From: Tunicatimonas pelagia
Lineage (GTDB): Bacteria; Bacteroidota; Bacteroidia; Cytophagales; Cyclobacteriaceae
DNA: 64,000 nucleotides
Direction of reading: 5' to 3'
Assembly: GCF_030506325.1 (NCBI RefSeq)
Contig: NZ_CP120683.1
Coordinates: 2,294,001 to 2,358,000, forward strand
A model generated the notes under the pieces. It made no database searches. It saw nothing but the letters and a program-made list of their open reading frames with translations, and was not told where the DNA came from. Positions 45,701-53,820 of this stretch are shown here, piece by piece. The position numbers and the translations under genes were made by a program. Every line of letters begins with the position of its first letter. Positions within the stretch are counted from its first letter, which is position 1.

Positions 45701-46257
45701 AAAAAATACTGGGAATTACCGCGGCGGCCGAAAAACAAGCTGATGTTGCCGCTCGCTTCATCAATGGTGATCTACTTAGTCGCTACGAGGGTAGTGCGCC
45801 CATGAATATCCTGAAATTCACAAATCTGAACCTCTGCTCCGTTGGTATTCCCGAAGTTCCCCACCCGCAACGGGACGAATACGAAGAGGTGGTATTTATC
45901 GATAAGGCAAAAGCATACTACAAAAAATGCATTATTCACCAGGATCAGCTAGTAGGTGCCATTTTGATGGGGAGCAAGGACGAATTTGCGGAGTTTAAGC
46001 AACTTATTGAGACCCAAACTGAACTGGGTGACCAACGAGAGCAGCTCCTGCGAAGCAAAGGGGAACGTCAAGCGGTGATTGGCAAAATTGTATGCTCCTG
46101 CGGAAACGTTGGACAGGGAAATATCGATCAGGCTATTGAACAAGGAGCCGATCAGCTAAACACCCTTTGTCAGGCCACCGGGGCCGGATTAGGTTGCGGA
46201 AGCTGCAAACCCGAAATACAAGCTATCCTGAAGGAGAAAGCCACAGTAATCGTGTAG
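42745..46257 (+). CDS. Assimilatory nitrate reductase fused to a NirB-like flavoprotein/BFD module
   Basis: A 1170-residue cytoplasmic enzyme. The first 700 residues are a bis-MGD molybdoenzyme of the NasA/NasC class: [4Fe-4S] ligands in 'TTCSYCGVGCGILV' and 'MLCSKGMNL', then 'SRLCMSSAVVGYVKAFGED', 'SLTGQPNAMGGREVGGMAN' and a C-terminal molydop-binding domain ('LTTGRIRDQWHTMTRTG'). From about 705 there is an FAD/NAD(P) oxidoreductase domain ('IIIVGAGAAAYRFI', 'VLIVGGGLLGLELAAALSEV', 'PTIFALGEIAQH') and a final BFD [2Fe-2S] domain ('VCSCGNVGQGNI', 'GAGLGCGSCKPEI'). The tail is homologous to the NirB N-terminus, so a NasB-like electron-transfer unit is covalently attached. Confidence 0.93.
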   Translation: MKSSSPIRTTCSYCGVGCGILVNQDAKGRIEVKGDPDHPVNRGMLCSKGMNLHHVAQNHTDRILYPHMRWSRHHPMQRVNWDTAIQRAAAVFSSIIDRHGPDSVGLYVSGQCLTEEYYLANKLTKGFLGTNNIDTNSRLCMSSAVVGYVKAFGEDAVPISYEDIELADCFFIAGANPAWCHPILFRRIEQHKERNPNTKIIAVDPRQTQTCSQADLHLQIRPGTDTTLYQAIGRCLIEQGDIDLTFIKSHTDGFEKYRKEAMQTTLAEAAAICDVSIDDIKKAARWIGESKGFLTMWAMGLNQSTSGVNKNLALINLNLITGHIGKPGSGPFSLTGQPNAMGGREVGGMANLLAAHRNLLDPAQRQAVADFWEVEKIADKPGLTATQMIDALEDGRMKAIWIICTNPLVSLPNARRVEAALKKASFVIVQDISYRSDTVPFADLLLPAAGWLEKEGTMTNSERRITYLPKVIDAPGEALPDAEILCRFAQKMGYSSFNYPDTAAIYAEHCALTKGTNIDISGLSYETLKARKTVQWPVPSADHPGTPRLFTDHKFYTPNGRAQILPSGPSHPADTTTPDYPFILTTGRIRDQWHTMTRTGTVQKLNQHLSTPFLEIHPDDARARGIKDRDTVVIRNDQGEVRVHAKVTKTIKRGVVFLPMHWGKLLQQDFSRANNLTTGVIDPVSKEPDFKYTAVEVARYQKEKQKIIIVGAGAAAYRFINTYRELNQDDELHVFSKEAHPFYNRVLLPEYVNDQLGWDDLVKFKTADAFDELNVQLHASNPVESINREKKIITDSQGQTHRYDLLVLATGSRAFVPPDVPMHYPGIFTLRDRSNADKLKAYLPEESQVLIVGGGLLGLELAAALSEVGVQVSIVQLSSRLMERQLDTTASTLLREQVEQMGIKIYTNDQVQLIDPHRPREPIQVRLKSGKALGCHAVVYAVGTRPNSELAKEAKLDCGRGVKVNDYLQTSDPTIFALGEIAQHREKILGITAAAEKQADVAARFINGDLLSRYEGSAPMNILKFTNLNLCSVGIPEVPHPQRDEYEEVVFIDKAKAYYKKCIIHQDQLVGAILMGSKDEFAEFKQLIETQTELGDQREQLLRSKGERQAVIGKIVCSCGNVGQGNIDQAIEQGADQLNTLCQATGAGLGCGSCKPEIQAILKEKATVIV

Positions 46258-46339
46258 CAGTGGATAATAATGATGAATGAATGATGAGTAATGATTGATG
46301 ACAGTCACTTGTAGACTGTGGACTAATGACATATGACCA

Positions 46340-47833
46340 ATGACTGAAACATTACTTTCGGAAGATTCCGTAGGAAAACGTACCTTGCCCATTGTGTTGA
46401 TTCGAGTGTTTGTCAAGGGCGGTATTATCTCACCGGGCGATTTGCTGGGGGTGCTCAAGGTAGCTCAAGCCTTAGACCTGGATTATATCCACTTAGGTTC
46501 ACGGCAAGATATTCTCTTTCCTATTGAGAAATCTAAAGTTGATTTGTTACCCGTGCTACTGGCAGCGTTACCATTGCCGTATGAATATCAGGAAAGTGAG
46601 CAGCAAAACATCATAAGTTCGTACATCACCCGCGACATCATTTCTTCCACTCGCTGGCTAGCTCCCCACATCTACCACTACGTTCTGGATAGCTTCGACT
46701 ACCTCCCTACGCACAAGATTAATATCATTGATCCCTTGCAGGGCATGGTTCCGTTGTTTACGGGGAATATCAACTTCATTGCCTCGCCTATTGACAACTA
46801 CTGGTACCTGTATTTTCGCTATACCGATATTCAGGCCAAACCCTGGTGTTGCCCCGAACTAATTTACGGCTTTGATCTGGCCAAAGTAGCTCAAGCCGTG
46901 GAGAAGCTCAATCCCCTAGCCAACCAACTCTCTTTCTCTCAACTCTACGAACAGCTTAAGCAGCAGGTACACTTTAACACTCGACCTATTGAGCAACCTT
47001 TAGCGTACCCCGATACCATGTTTCCTTACTACGAAGGCATCAATCTGATGGAAGGTGGTAAGTACTGGATGGGATTGTACTGGCGAAATAATCGGTTTAC
47101 TATCAAATTTTTGCAGGCCCTTTGCGAACAATGTTTGGCCACCAACATCGGTAATATTGGGTTAACCCCCTGGAAGTCTATTGTAGTAAAAGGTATTACC
47201 GAAGGCGACCGACTGGCCTGGGAGAAGCTATTGGGGAAGTACGGTATCAATATGCGTCATTCCTCTCTCGAGCTAAATTGGCATATACCCGTAGCTGATG
47301 ATGAAGCACTTGAACTAAAGAATTATTTGGTTCGGGTGTTAGACCAACGCGATATTAGCACCTACGGATTGACATTTTCCGTAAAAACCCAAGCCCATCA
47401 GATATTATTTTCCTCAGTAGCTATTGAGAGAGTAGTTGCTAGCAATGAGCAGGCACCCACGCAATACAATATTCTATACGCTAAAGACTTCAACCCCAAC
47501 CTGTTCGAATTTATTTACTACGCCCGATCAGTGAGTAAAGAAGTTATTCCTTCCTTACTGATAGAGTTAAGTAAGAAATACTACGAACAGTTGCACGCCA
47601 AGACCGTGCCATCGGAAAAATCAGTGCAGCTTTCCTTATCTTCTGTTGCTGAAGATCGGCAGGTTTATCAATGCACACAATGCCTGGGAGTATACGATAG
47701 CCAAATTGGTAACCCCAGTGCGGAGATTAACCCTGGTGTAACCTTTGAAGATTTGCCGGAAGACTACACTTGCCACGTCTGCAGTGCTCCGAAGGCTAGT
47801 TTTGCCAAAATCACGTTATCTGAGTTGCTGTGA
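46340..47833 (+). CDS. Rubredoxin fused to a degenerate nitrite/sulfite-reductase-like fold
   Basis: A 497-residue protein. The C-terminal 55 residues are a rubredoxin with iron ligands in 'YQCTQCLGVY' and 'YTCHVCSAPK'. The rest resembles siroheme nitrite/sulfite reductases: a first ferredoxin-like half domain ('GIISPGDLLGVLKVAQALDL' then 'IHLGSRQDILFP') and a second ('FLQALCEQCLATNIGNIGLT' then 'PWKSIVVKGI'). Where siroheme enzymes have GCPxxC cluster ligands, this protein reads 'IIDPLQGMVPLFTGNINFIA' with no Cys, so the siroheme-[4Fe-4S] site appears lost. It ends the nitrate operon and may deliver electrons to nitrate reductase. Function is inferred. Confidence 0.72.
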   Translation: MTETLLSEDSVGKRTLPIVLIRVFVKGGIISPGDLLGVLKVAQALDLDYIHLGSRQDILFPIEKSKVDLLPVLLAALPLPYEYQESEQQNIISSYITRDIISSTRWLAPHIYHYVLDSFDYLPTHKINIIDPLQGMVPLFTGNINFIASPIDNYWYLYFRYTDIQAKPWCCPELIYGFDLAKVAQAVEKLNPLANQLSFSQLYEQLKQQVHFNTRPIEQPLAYPDTMFPYYEGINLMEGGKYWMGLYWRNNRFTIKFLQALCEQCLATNIGNIGLTPWKSIVVKGITEGDRLAWEKLLGKYGINMRHSSLELNWHIPVADDEALELKNYLVRVLDQRDISTYGLTFSVKTQAHQILFSSVAIERVVASNEQAPTQYNILYAKDFNPNLFEFIYYARSVSKEVIPSLLIELSKKYYEQLHAKTVPSEKSVQLSLSSVAEDRQVYQCTQCLGVYDSQIGNPSAEINPGVTFEDLPEDYTCHVCSAPKASFAKITLSELL

Positions 47834-48262
47834 TCCACCCGGCCTACCCATCATCACTCCTACACGAACAACCTTGTACCTCTCCAATAAGAACTTACCT
47901 CCCATTAGGTTGCTAAAGCAATGCTTAATCCAATCTTAGTATACACAGAAGTATACCCTCTTTATTATTACGGCATCTCACCAAAAGCTCCGTGAGACTG
48001 GTCGGCAGATTTAAGAACCGAGCAGGGTTTTCATAATTTTAGATTGAAAAATGTTGCCAAATACACGTCTATTCATTAACATAGCAGCTATTAATATGAC
48101 AGTTTGAATTCGTTATTGTATTGAACTACTACTTCATAGTGGAATTCTTGTCATATTCGCTACTATTAATCCATTCGTTAAAAAGTAATTTACCGGCATG
48201 GCCTATCTTTCCGGTAGAAAGCCTGCCCATTCACATTTACTACATTACTAAAACTATTAATT
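47834..48262. other. Gene-free gap with an inverted repeat (48093-48157)
   Basis: This 429-bp gap separates the nitrate island from the CsgG operon. AATATGACA followed by GAATTC (48093-48111) is mirrored by GAATTCTTGTCATATT (48142-48157), 9- and 6-bp arms with a 4-nt offset, suitable for an operator or hairpin. A segment AAAAATGTTGCC near 48047 resembles the sigma-linked motif described downstream but lacks its second half. No coding frame is supported. Confidence 0.45.
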
Positions 48263-49174
48263 ATGAGAAGTTATTTACTCCTTATCTGCTTATTACTAGG
48301 GGGCACCCGTATTTGCGCTCAGAGCGACGCACCCATGATCATTGGTATTACCGATTTTATTTTTGATGGTAACGAAGAAGTGAATCGGAAGTACAGTGGC
48401 TCACTTTCCAACAATGTGTATGAGGCTTTTTCAGAAAGCAAAATGTTCAAACTCGTTGAGAGAAGTAAGCTATCAGAAATCAACGAAGAACTCGATAGAA
48501 ATAGAGAAGAGTGGCATATCCTATCTGATTTTTTGGTGGAGCAAGGTAAAATACTGGGAGCGAGCCACCTGCTAGTAGGCGAGATTGAGTTTATCCGCTT
48601 CGAAGAAGCAGGCTCTAGCGTGTTTGCTAGCTTACTAAGCGACGACGACACAAAAGATAGAAACGAAAGGGATGGGTTGAAAATGCTAAAAGCTGCGGTA
48701 GATCTCAACTTTAATATTGTAGATGTGGAGACTGGAGAGATTATCGAGACCGAAAGCCTTGATTTTGGAGGTGATGCCATCCAAGTAGGCTCCACTGATA
48801 GTGCCTCAGCAGTGCTAGATTTGAAAGAAGACATCTACAAGAAGACCAACAGATTCATCTACAAGCACTGGCCACAAATATACGACATAGTGAAGATCGA
48901 GGAGCGAGGCAAATTTGGTAAGCCAGCACTGTTCTACATCAACGGCGGAGCTGCTAACAATTTGGAACAAGGAAATAAGTTTCAAATCGTAAAAGTTGAT
49001 TCTTTAGACCTAGGTGGTGGTAATATAGAAATAATAGAGCGTTCATTAGGTGAAGCAGTTATCTATGAAATCAACAGCCCTCAAGTCTCCTTATGCAGGG
49101 TTGTTTCTGGCCGTAAAGAAATATTAGAAAGCACCGACAACGGTGAAACAGTATTCTGTAAACGCCTCTTCTAG
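48263..49174 (+). CDS. CsgG-like exported protein
   Basis: A 303-residue protein with a cleavable signal peptide ('MRSYLLLICLLLGGTRICAQ'). The body looks like the CsgG/HfaB fold: 'IGITDFIFDGNEEVNRKYSG', 'FKLVERSKLSEINEELDRN', 'GASHLLVGEIEFIRF' and 'NFNIVDVETGEIIETE'. CsgG forms secretion channels in curli systems, but no curlin genes are present and many CsgG-like proteins have other roles. It starts the four-gene operon ending in the caspase gene, with a 1-bp gap to the next gene from its likely start. Confidence 0.7.
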   Translation: MRSYLLLICLLLGGTRICAQSDAPMIIGITDFIFDGNEEVNRKYSGSLSNNVYEAFSESKMFKLVERSKLSEINEELDRNREEWHILSDFLVEQGKILGASHLLVGEIEFIRFEEAGSSVFASLLSDDDTKDRNERDGLKMLKAAVDLNFNIVDVETGEIIETESLDFGGDAIQVGSTDSASAVLDLKEDIYKKTNRFIYKHWPQIYDIVKIEERGKFGKPALFYINGGAANNLEQGNKFQIVKVDSLDLGGGNIEIIERSLGEAVIYEINSPQVSLCRVVSGRKEILESTDNGETVFCKRLF

Positions 49175-49175
49175 T

Positions 49176-49640
49176 ATGCTTAGACTTAATGAATCTACAC
49201 TACTATTTCTGCTGGGGGTTTTGCTAGTAAGTGCTTGCAAGACTCCACTGAAAACAACTGATGTGTCTTTAACCGGAAGCTACGACCGGAATACCTTACA
49301 AATGAGTGCCACGGGCTACGGTGAAACGGAAGAAGATGCTGAGATGGATGCGTATCGTCGGGCACTTGACGCAGTGATGTTTAGAGGGTTTCCCCAGGAA
49401 GGGTCATCAGTACGAGACCCATTGATCATGGATAAGGCTAAGGCAGTGGCAAATCACGAAGATTTCTTTGATAAACTCTACAGTGAGAGGCTACTGGAAG
49501 AGTTCATACTATCGTCATCTTCGGCGGGCAAGCAAAAGCAAGGGGGACAATACGAGTCTAAACAGAATATATCATTTAATCTACGACTGTTACGTAAGAG
49601 ACTCCAGGACGAAGGAATTATTAGAAAATTCGGAATATAG
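49176..49640 (+). CDS. Small LPP20-like lipoprotein
   Basis: About 154 residues from the ATG at 49176, with signal peptide and lipobox 'LLVSACKTP'. The segment 'SATGYGETEEDAEMDAYRRA' resembles the LPP20/DUF-type pattern often found in exported partners of CsgG-like proteins. An upstream in-frame ATG at 49143 lies inside the previous gene and would bury the signal peptide. Its start is one base past the preceding stop, so it is translationally linked. No catalytic motif is seen; a structural role in the envelope is plausible. Confidence 0.65.
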   Translation: MLRLNESTLLFLLGVLLVSACKTPLKTTDVSLTGSYDRNTLQMSATGYGETEEDAEMDAYRRALDAVMFRGFPQEGSSVRDPLIMDKAKAVANHEDFFDKLYSERLLEEFILSSSSAGKQKQGGQYESKQNISFNLRLLRKRLQDEGIIRKFGI

Positions 49641-49650
49641 TTTACTACGC

Positions 49651-50526
49651 ATGAAAACCTACTTACTACTAATTGCCCTTTTCGTTGGGGTACTGTTTTC
49701 CAGTACATTCGCTCAAGCGCAATCTGGCACCGCCGACCAAGTAACCATCCAGCCGACCGTAATGGTAGTGCCCTTTGTAAAACAAGATGAAGATATGCGG
49801 GCAAAAATTGAAAACGATCCGAACATAAGGCTGGCACTGTCGAAAGTAAAGCAAGGGTTTGATGAGCGGGAATTCACTACATATGATTTCATTGCCAGCT
49901 ACCGAGCCATGGTACGGAGAAGCACAATGAACATGGAGAACCAATCCGATCTTAAACAACTAATCATCGCTGAGTCGGGTACCGATATCTACGTTGACAC
50001 TGACCTAATTATCAACAAAGCAGATGGCGGTAATAGTGCTCAAATCATTCTTCAGGCCTACGATCAGTCAACAGGACAGTCGTTGTCAAATGCAAACGGC
50101 AGCTCCGGAGTTTTTCGCACCGATCAAATTGGGATTTTAGTAGAAAAAGCCAGCGAAGACGCGATTAATAAAATGCTGGACGTGATGATGGAGAAATTTA
50201 CTGCCATGCGGAGTGAAGGGCGTTCATACGTAATCAACTTCAATTTAGCCAATGATGCCTCAATCACTATGAATGAACCTAAAGGAGAAAAGAATACTCC
50301 GCTAAAGTTTATTATTCGTGATTGGCTCAAGAAAAACGCCCACAATGGCTACTACCACATGAAAGGTTCTACCGAAACGTCTCTCTCAGTAGATGATTTT
50401 AGACTACCCGCTAATGGGCAAATCGGTGATTTGGAATATGAGATGTATAGCTTTTTCCAGGATATTGGACTAAGTGCTAATACATCATTAGTCGGGCAAG
50501 AACTTGTAGTCACCATCACCGAATAA
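49651..50526 (+). CDS. Uncharacterised exported protein (possibly DUF6175-like)
   Basis: A 291-residue protein beginning with a clear signal peptide ('MKTYLLLIALFVGVLFSSTF' then AQAQS). The body starts 'VTIQPTVMVVPFVKQDEDMR' and has alternating alpha/beta segments such as 'SGTDIYVDTDLIINKADGG' and 'QIILQAYDQSTGQSLSNANG'. It reminds me of uncharacterised Bacteroidota proteins labelled DUF6175, but I am not certain. The start at 49651 was chosen for the signal peptide; a 61-codon upstream extension lies within the previous gene. Gap of 10 bp to the lipoprotein gene and 11 bp to the caspase gene. Confidence 0.65.
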   Translation: MKTYLLLIALFVGVLFSSTFAQAQSGTADQVTIQPTVMVVPFVKQDEDMRAKIENDPNIRLALSKVKQGFDEREFTTYDFIASYRAMVRRSTMNMENQSDLKQLIIAESGTDIYVDTDLIINKADGGNSAQIILQAYDQSTGQSLSNANGSSGVFRTDQIGILVEKASEDAINKMLDVMMEKFTAMRSEGRSYVINFNLANDASITMNEPKGEKNTPLKFIIRDWLKKNAHNGYYHMKGSTETSLSVDDFRLPANGQIGDLEYEMYSFFQDIGLSANTSLVGQELVVTITE

Positions 50527-50537
50527 TTTAGAGTACC

Positions 50538-52412
50538 GTGAAATACTTGTTTTCTGCTATCCTACTGGGAATGTGTCTGATCTTAGAGTCAGTATCTTAC
50601 GCCCAAAATGATTCTAACGACGGATTGGTGCTCACCTACAATCCACCCAAGAACCTTGGGGAACTAAACGCTGGTCAGCTAAAAAAGCTGGAAGCCAGAG
50701 TAATGACAATTCTCACCAAAAACGGTATAGCTTCGCAAGGAGAGTTTTCGCCGTTTATCGTGACCCCTTCCGTAAATTTCTACGAATCGGAAGTGGTGGA
50801 AGGATTACGAAAGTTATACGTAATGAAAGGGGATTTTGGCCTAACCGTTGGACTAAAAAGTGGTGAAGCCTTTACTTCAGAGACAGTAGAGATTATTGGT
50901 AGCGGAACCAATGAGGCGCAAGCGAAGAATAATTTCATCAACAAAATTTCTAGTAAAGCCAACAGCTTTCAAGACTTATTCTCTCAGGCGACGGATGAGG
51001 TTACCACCTACTACGCCAACAACTGCGATCAGATTATTAGTGAGGTTACTAATCTTAGAAATACCGAAAAGTATGAGGGTGCCCTTATTCGTTTGCTTTC
51101 CATCCCTTCCTACGCCAAAGGTTGCCACGCCAAGGCCTCAACACTGATTGCGGAAGCCTATCAAGAGTATCAAGATAGAAATTGTGAAAGATTGATTAAC
51201 ATCGCCCAAAGCGCGATAGCTCTACGGCATTATGATGCCGCAGTAGGGGCGCTGATACAAATCAATCCACAATCCAGTTGTTACGAAAAAAGCCTACCCC
51301 TGAAAGAAGATATCACCGCAGCTACGCAAAATCATTACGATAACATGTGGCAAATGCAGCAGGATATACTGCAAAGCTACACCACTATTCTACAGGCCAA
51401 GTACCAAAACCAATCAGGCAGTGCCACCCCGGCAATTCATATCATTACGCCCGTACAGGCAGCAGGTACTAACTCAACAGTTGTTTATAATACTCGGGTG
51501 GCAATTCACGGTCAGGTAATCAACGCCCAGAATGCCCAAAAACTATTCATTGATGGATTAGAGACTACCTGGGATTCAGAAGGTGAGTTCAACCGAACAC
51601 TACTGCTCGATACCGAAGAGAAAACCGTTAGAGTTGAGGTGATAAGCCAAAGTGGAAATACTTCTGCAAAGGAGCTTTATTTGAAAAGAAGCAGTAATTC
51701 AACTCCGGACGTTGTAAACCAACCAAGTGTTAATGCTGCCAACCTGACTAAAGTCGCACTAGTTGTAGGTAATAATCAGTACGAAGAAAGTGCCCTCAGG
51801 AACGCAGTGAACGATGCACTGAGTATGGAGAGTGCATTAGCATCGCTCGGGTTTCAAGTTACCAAAGCAATAGATGCTGACAGTAAAACCATGCGAGAAA
51901 AAATTCCGGCGTTTGTGGCACAAGCAAACCGAGCCGATGTGTCGCTGTTCTATTACTCAGGGCACGGATTAGAAATCAATGGGATCAATTATCTGGTTCC
52001 GGTAGACAATGCTACAGGAGGTATCGATAAATATATTAATATTAACGAAGTACTGGAAAAGATTCAGAGCAGTAGCGAGCGCGATTTAAATGTTGTTATC
52101 CTGGATGCTTGCCGTTCGTCAAATTTTATATCAGCTAAAGATGCCGAACGAATCGGTTTGGCTACTATAAGCCCGCCTACCGGAACCTTAATTGCTTACG
52201 CTACTGCCCCGGGCGAAACTTCCTCTGACGGAACCTCTGCTGAGGGTAACGGAGTATATACCGGACAGCTTATTAAGCAAATTGTTCTTCCGCAACGCAT
52301 AGAAGATGTATTTTTAAATACCCGAAAAGCAGTTATGGAAAGAACCAATAACCAACAGCGCCCCTGGGAAGAAATGAGCTTAAATAATGTATTTTATCTA
52401 AAAGCGAATTAG
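50538..52412 (+). CDS. Exported caspase-like (C14) protease
   Basis: A 624-residue protein starting GTG, with a signal peptide ending near 'SVSYAQ'. Residues 25-290 are helical and repeat-like with paired Cys ('ANNCDQIISEV', 'AKGCHAKAS', 'DRNCERLIN', 'QSSCYEKSL') that may form disulfides. An Ig-like domain follows ('AIHIITPVQAAGTNSTVVYN' onward). The caspase domain runs from about 405: 'KVALVVGNNQYEESALRNAV', catalytic His476 in 'LFYYSGHGLEI' and Cys525 in 'VVILDACRSSNF'. Metacaspase-like cleavage is expected in the periplasm or outside. It closes the CsgG operon and converges with the anti-sigma gene 7 bp away. Confidence 0.88.
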   Translation: MKYLFSAILLGMCLILESVSYAQNDSNDGLVLTYNPPKNLGELNAGQLKKLEARVMTILTKNGIASQGEFSPFIVTPSVNFYESEVVEGLRKLYVMKGDFGLTVGLKSGEAFTSETVEIIGSGTNEAQAKNNFINKISSKANSFQDLFSQATDEVTTYYANNCDQIISEVTNLRNTEKYEGALIRLLSIPSYAKGCHAKASTLIAEAYQEYQDRNCERLINIAQSAIALRHYDAAVGALIQINPQSSCYEKSLPLKEDITAATQNHYDNMWQMQQDILQSYTTILQAKYQNQSGSATPAIHIITPVQAAGTNSTVVYNTRVAIHGQVINAQNAQKLFIDGLETTWDSEGEFNRTLLLDTEEKTVRVEVISQSGNTSAKELYLKRSSNSTPDVVNQPSVNAANLTKVALVVGNNQYEESALRNAVNDALSMESALASLGFQVTKAIDADSKTMREKIPAFVAQANRADVSLFYYSGHGLEINGINYLVPVDNATGGIDKYININEVLEKIQSSSERDLNVVILDACRSSNFISAKDAERIGLATISPPTGTLIAYATAPGETSSDGTSAEGNGVYTGQLIKQIVLPQRIEDVFLNTRKAVMERTNNQQRPWEEMSLNNVFYLKAN

Positions 52413-52419
52413 TAGTAAA

Positions 52420-53253
52420 TTATTCAAGCTCGTTAAGCATTTTAGCTGCTTGTTTATTGTAAGGGTGCTGCTCTTTGTTTGATATGTTAGTAAGCAATTC
52501 TACCGCACTTGTTTCGTCTCCGTTGGTAAGATAAGCTATTGCTAAGTACCACTCAGCATAAGGGCGATAGCCACTGTTACCCTGAGCTATTCTTTCCAAA
52601 TACTCAATACCTCGGGATAGATATTCATCATTAACATTTTGCTGATTGAGCATTAGCAACGTAACTGCATTATATAATAATGCCTTATTATTTTTGTCTC
52701 CTTCCGGTACTTCGTTAAATAGTGATTCCGCTTCGGAATAATTCTTTTGCTCGTAAGCCTCCAGTGCTAGCTTAGTATTTATATCTAAACCGTCTTTTGT
52801 ACGAGGAGTGTCGTCGGGCAGTTCAGTATCCTCTGGTAGGTTAGCCAGAGCCAAATGCTCAATAGTAACTCCTGGCGAAGTATCTATTAGCAGAAAGAAA
52901 ACCAGTGAAACCGCCAATATCAGGGATGCAGCTACTGCCAGCACCCAAGTGGGGCGCAAGGAGTGTACTTTAGCCTGCGGGCTACCAGTACTACTTCCGC
53001 CGGTTTCATCAATTTTTTCCGAGCTTCCCTCGGTAAGAAGATCCTTTTCTACTTGAGCTTTAAGTTCTAGCAATACTTCATCGAGGGCATCCCGTTGCTC
53101 TAATCGCACTGCTTGCCGTAAATCTTCCTGAAAAGAAAACTCTTCCTGAAACTCCGGATCTTTTTGATATTCCTTCAGTTCTTGGGACTCTTCCGGTGTG
53201 ATGTTGCCCAATATATTTTTTTCAATCAGTAGCTTTTGTCGTTCGGTAAGCAT
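52420..53253 (-). CDS. Membrane TPR protein, likely anti-sigma factor
   Basis: A 277-residue single-pass membrane protein. The N-terminal 110 residues are cytoplasmic and helical ('MLTERQKLLIEKNILGNITP', 'QEDLRQAVRLEQRDALDEVL'), resembling the sigma-binding part of Bacteroidota anti-sigma proteins. A membrane helix 'TWVLAVAASLILAVSLVFFL' follows, then periplasmic TPR-like repeats ('KLALEAYEQKNYSEAESLFN', 'YAEWYLAIAYLTNGDETSAV'). It overlaps the sigma-factor stop by one base (TAATG), so it is translationally coupled. A periplasmic TPR sensor next to an exported caspase gene suggests a link, but this is inference. Confidence 0.75.
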   Translation of the reverse strand: MLTERQKLLIEKNILGNITPEESQELKEYQKDPEFQEEFSFQEDLRQAVRLEQRDALDEVLLELKAQVEKDLLTEGSSEKIDETGGSSTGSPQAKVHSLRPTWVLAVAASLILAVSLVFFLLIDTSPGVTIEHLALANLPEDTELPDDTPRTKDGLDINTKLALEAYEQKNYSEAESLFNEVPEGDKNNKALLYNAVTLLMLNQQNVNDEYLSRGIEYLERIAQGNSGYRPYAEWYLAIAYLTNGDETSAVELLTNISNKEQHPYNKQAAKMLNELE

Positions 53254-53813
53254 TATTTATTCGTTTGTTCAGGCCCAAAAACTTTTTTTCTTAAATTATC
53301 TACACAAACTGATATCCGAGTCTTGGCTACATCAGCACTAGCATATTCCATAATCTCAGCGATCTTCTTGTGGTCGTAGCCCTTATCAAACCGCAGGAAA
53401 ATGATTTTCTGACACCCCTTTCCTAGCTTGCGGATCCCTGCCCGAATTCGCTCAATTCGTTCATTTGAGTAAAATAAATCAGGATCAAAGAGTGACTCGC
53501 TATCGGCTTCCTGTCTAAAACCATCCATACCGCCTCGGTCTCGCTTATCCTTTCGGGTAATATCTATTAGCTTGTTATAGCCAATCCTAAATAGTAGAGC
53601 CTTTACGTTTTTAATTTCTCCTTTAGCCTTTGTCTTTCTTCCGTTGTTTATCAGAAAATAAACGTCCAGAACCGCATCGTGAAAGGCAGTTAGACAGTTG
53701 TCTTGACCAAACTCCCTTTGGTACTTTCCAACGAACTTCCGCACATTATCATTGTACAATTTCTTAATTTCTTCTTCTGGACTTTGGTTATGGTCGTTTT
53801 GGTTATCCTCCAT
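53253..53813 (-). CDS. ECF-type RNA polymerase sigma factor
   Basis: A 186-residue sigma-70 family protein with only regions 2 and 4. Region 2 is around 'LTAFHDAVLDVYFLINNGRK' and 'VKALLFRIGYNKLIDITRKD'; region 4 is 'GCQKIIFLRFDKGYDHKKIA' with the recognition helix near 'SADVAKTRISVCVDNLRKKV'. It directs RNA polymerase to a dedicated promoter set and is presumably held inactive by the co-encoded membrane protein. Its own upstream DNA carries a copy of the AATGTTTAC-N15-nCG motif whose second box ends 7 bp before the ATG, suggesting autoregulation and a very short or absent leader. Confidence 0.9.
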   Translation of the reverse strand: MEDNQNDHNQSPEEEIKKLYNDNVRKFVGKYQREFGQDNCLTAFHDAVLDVYFLINNGRKTKAKGEIKNVKALLFRIGYNKLIDITRKDKRDRGGMDGFRQEADSESLFDPDLFYSNERIERIRAGIRKLGKGCQKIIFLRFDKGYDHKKIAEIMEYASADVAKTRISVCVDNLRKKVFGPEQTNK

Positions 53814-53820
53814 TAGCTAA

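Noticed and set aside
48035-48075. Another sigma-linked motif copy before the CsgG operon (AAAAATGTTGCC)
   Set aside because: The first box differs at two conserved positions and there is no CGAC at the 15-bp distance.
48319-48834. 171-residue minus-strand frame inside the CsgG-like gene
   Set aside because: Ser/Leu-rich translation typical of an antisense shadow of a real gene; the plus-strand product has a signal peptide and domain features.
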